The notes beneath the pieces are model-generated. The model saw only the letters and a program-made list of their open reading frames with translations. It was not told the origin of the DNA and ran no database searches. Below are positions 62,799 to 64,000 of a stretch of 64,000 nucleotides of DNA, piece by piece. The position numbers were made by a program, and so were the translations under genes. This DNA is from Deltaproteobacteria bacterium (GTDB lineage Bacteria; Myxococcota; Kuafuiibacteriia; Kuafuiibacteriales; Kuafuiibacteriaceae), in assembly GCA_020632995.1 (NCBI GenBank), contig JACKEN010000005.1:1-64000 (forward strand), in the 5' to 3' direction. Every line of letters starts with the position of its first letter. Position 1 is the stretch's first letter.

Positions 62799-63458
62799 AT
62801 GCGATCCCGTGTCGCCCGCTGGGCTCCCTACCTCGCCTCGGTCGCCGTCCTCGGGGCCTCCGCGGTGGCCACCGCCACCATCATCGTCCCCCAGAGCGTG
62901 GAGGAGATGGCGGTCGCGTCGACCGCGGTGGTGCGGGCCAAGGTGCTGCAGCGCCAGGCCGCGTGGGACAAGGACCACCGCCGGATCCACACCCACACCG
63001 AGCTCCAGGTGCTCGAGACCGTGCACAGCCGCCAGGCCGTCACGGGCAGCGTGGTCATCCGGACCATGGGGGGCGAGGTCGGCGACATCGGCATGCGCGT
63101 GGCCGGGGTGGCCAGGTTCGAGGTCGGTGAAGAGGTGCTGGTGTTCCTGACCCCCGACCCGCTCGACGCGGGCGAGTTCCAGGTGGTGGGGATGAGCCAG
63201 GGCAAGTACCGCATCGACCGCAGCGGGGCCGAGCCGATGGCGGTGGGGAGCGTCGAGGGCCTGGCCTTCGCGCGGCGCGACACCAACGGGCAGCTCCAGG
63301 TCGATCACGACGCGGCGGAGAAGGGTGGCAAGGTCAGCCTCTCCGCCCTGGTGGCCCGGGTGAAGGCCGCGGTGGCCGCTGCGCCCCAGACCCCCACGAC
63401 CCCGACCGTGCCGACCATCCCCAGCGTCCCCGCCGCCCCTGGCGCGATCGGGCACTGA
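62799..63458 (+). CDS. Secreted protein of unknown function paired with a matrixin-like protease
   Basis: A 219-residue protein with signal sequence (YLASVAVLGASAVATA). Mature domain ~28-140 is beta-rich (VVRAKVLQRQAAWDKDHRRIHTHTELQVLETV, VVIRTMGGEVGDIGMRVAGVARFEVGEEVLVFL, FQVVGMSQGKYRID), then a helical stretch and a Pro/Thr tail. Lies 8 bases before the metalloprotease gene; such pairs occur in myxobacteria and it may assist or inhibit the protease (inference). Confidence 0.8.
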   Translation: MRSRVARWAPYLASVAVLGASAVATATIIVPQSVEEMAVASTAVVRAKVLQRQAAWDKDHRRIHTHTELQVLETVHSRQAVTGSVVIRTMGGEVGDIGMRVAGVARFEVGEEVLVFLTPDPLDAGEFQVVGMSQGKYRIDRSGAEPMAVGSVEGLAFARRDTNGQLQVDHDAAEKGGKVSLSALVARVKAAVAAAPQTPTTPTVPTIPSVPAAPGAIGH

Positions 63459-63466
63459 TCCCGCCC

Positions 63467-64000
63467 GTGCGCCCGCGCGCAGGCCTGTTGCTGGTGGGGC
63501 TGGCCTACGCCGCCCCCGCGTCCGCCTTCGAGCTCACCCACACCGCCACCGGCGCCGACCTCACGTGGGCGGCGGCCCGGGTGCCCTACGACGTCCGCTT
63601 CGAGCTCGGTGACCTCGAGGGCCTGCACCTCGCTCATGCCAGCCGCGCCGCCTTCGACACCTGGGCCTACGCGGCGGCAGGCGCGCTCGCCCCCGAGTAC
63701 CGCGGGCCCACCGCGATGAGCGCGGCCGGGGACGGGCTGAGCACGGTGAGCCTGGACGCGGTGTGGGACCCCGCGTTCGGCGACCCGGCGCGCGCGGTGG
63801 CCTTCGCCTGGGTGCAGTTCGACCCCGGTTCAGGGGTGGTGCGGGAGGGCGACGTGCACCTCAACGCGGCCACCTTCGCGTTCGCAGATCAGACCCCGGG
63901 CGCCTTCGACACCCAGAGCGTGGTGCTGCACGAGCTCGGGCACGTGCTCGGGCTGGCTCACAGCTGTGGGGATCCGGGTCGCACCTACCCGTCCTGCTTC
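63467..64000 (+). CDS. Matrixin-like secreted metalloprotease (partial, runs off the 3' edge)
   Basis: The first 178 residues are visible from GTG 63467. Signal peptide (GLLLVGLAYAAPASA), then a metzincin fold segment with FDTWAYAA and, from His155, the zinc motif HELGHVLGLAH followed by SCGDPG. The Met-turn and the rest lie outside the window. Matrixin-type enzymes are zinc endopeptidases. Probably co-transcribed with the preceding secreted protein. Confidence 0.85.
   Translation, partial: MRPRAGLLLVGLAYAAPASAFELTHTATGADLTWAAARVPYDVRFELGDLEGLHLAHASRAAFDTWAYAAAGALAPEYRGPTAMSAAGDGLSTVSLDAVWDPAFGDPARAVAFAWVQFDPGSGVVREGDVHLNAATFAFADQTPGAFDTQSVVLHELGHVLGLAHSCGDPGRTYPSCF

Overview
The window is very GC-rich and gene-dense. 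Its third codon positions are almost all G or C, GTG and TTG starts are common, secreted lipoproteins are numerous, and one thrombospondin-type-3 metalloprotease ends in a MYXO-CTERM-like sorting tail (54318-56723). Together these point to a chromosome segment of a myxobacterium (phylum Myxococcota). No phage or IS element is visible. The only clear accessory pieces are a fitAB-type toxin-antitoxin pair and one non-coding inverted-repeat element.

Layout. 1-8792: the end of one gene, a giant hybrid sensor kinase, a coiled-coil protein, and a minus-strand cluster of secreted proteins ending in an HEYQH metalloprotease lipoprotein. 8954-15870: an AsmA/TamB-like giant envelope protein, lgt, a membrane protein and an SGNH-hydrolase lipoprotein. 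15888-16951: a ~1.06 kb nested inverted-repeat element between two convergent genes. 16956-24371: a YkgJ-like Cys-cluster protein, a beta-barrel protein, the PEP-synthase regulatory kinase/pyrophosphorylase, an AraC regulator, a GyrI-like protein and a TPR protein.

24601-41368 is the most interesting block. It begins with a PTS sugar permease (EIIC-EIIB) fused in one polypeptide to a histidine kinase. Overlapping it is a sigma-54 NtrC-type response regulator. After a 157-bp gap holding two GCGTAC palindromes and a correctly spaced -24/-12 promoter come six co-directional genes: three GH3-family lipoproteins (one lacking the catalytic nucleophile), a porin, an EIIA-HPr-EI fusion, and a second EIIC-EIIB carrying an extra EIIB-like domain with no phospho-cysteine. 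I infer a self-contained system in which a sugar-transporting sensor switches on its own glycoside capture, uptake and phosphorylation genes.

41372-64000 is ordinary myxobacterial gene content: ASH/VWA-like lipoproteins, beta-barrel and SurA/thioredoxin-like envelope proteins, a GDSL hydrolase, MarC, a TPR protein, clpX translationally overlapping a fitAB toxin-antitoxin pair, c-type heme proteins, a two-gene SPFH cluster, tRNA-Gln and tRNA-Glu with a strong terminator, a CPBP protease homologue, and the start of a matrixin-like protease that runs off the end.

Across the window at least 47 copies of a 14-bp imperfect palindrome (half-sites like GCAAG/GCAGG/GCAAC/TCAAC around a 4-base spacer) are scattered mostly inside genes. 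No annotated feature explains them.
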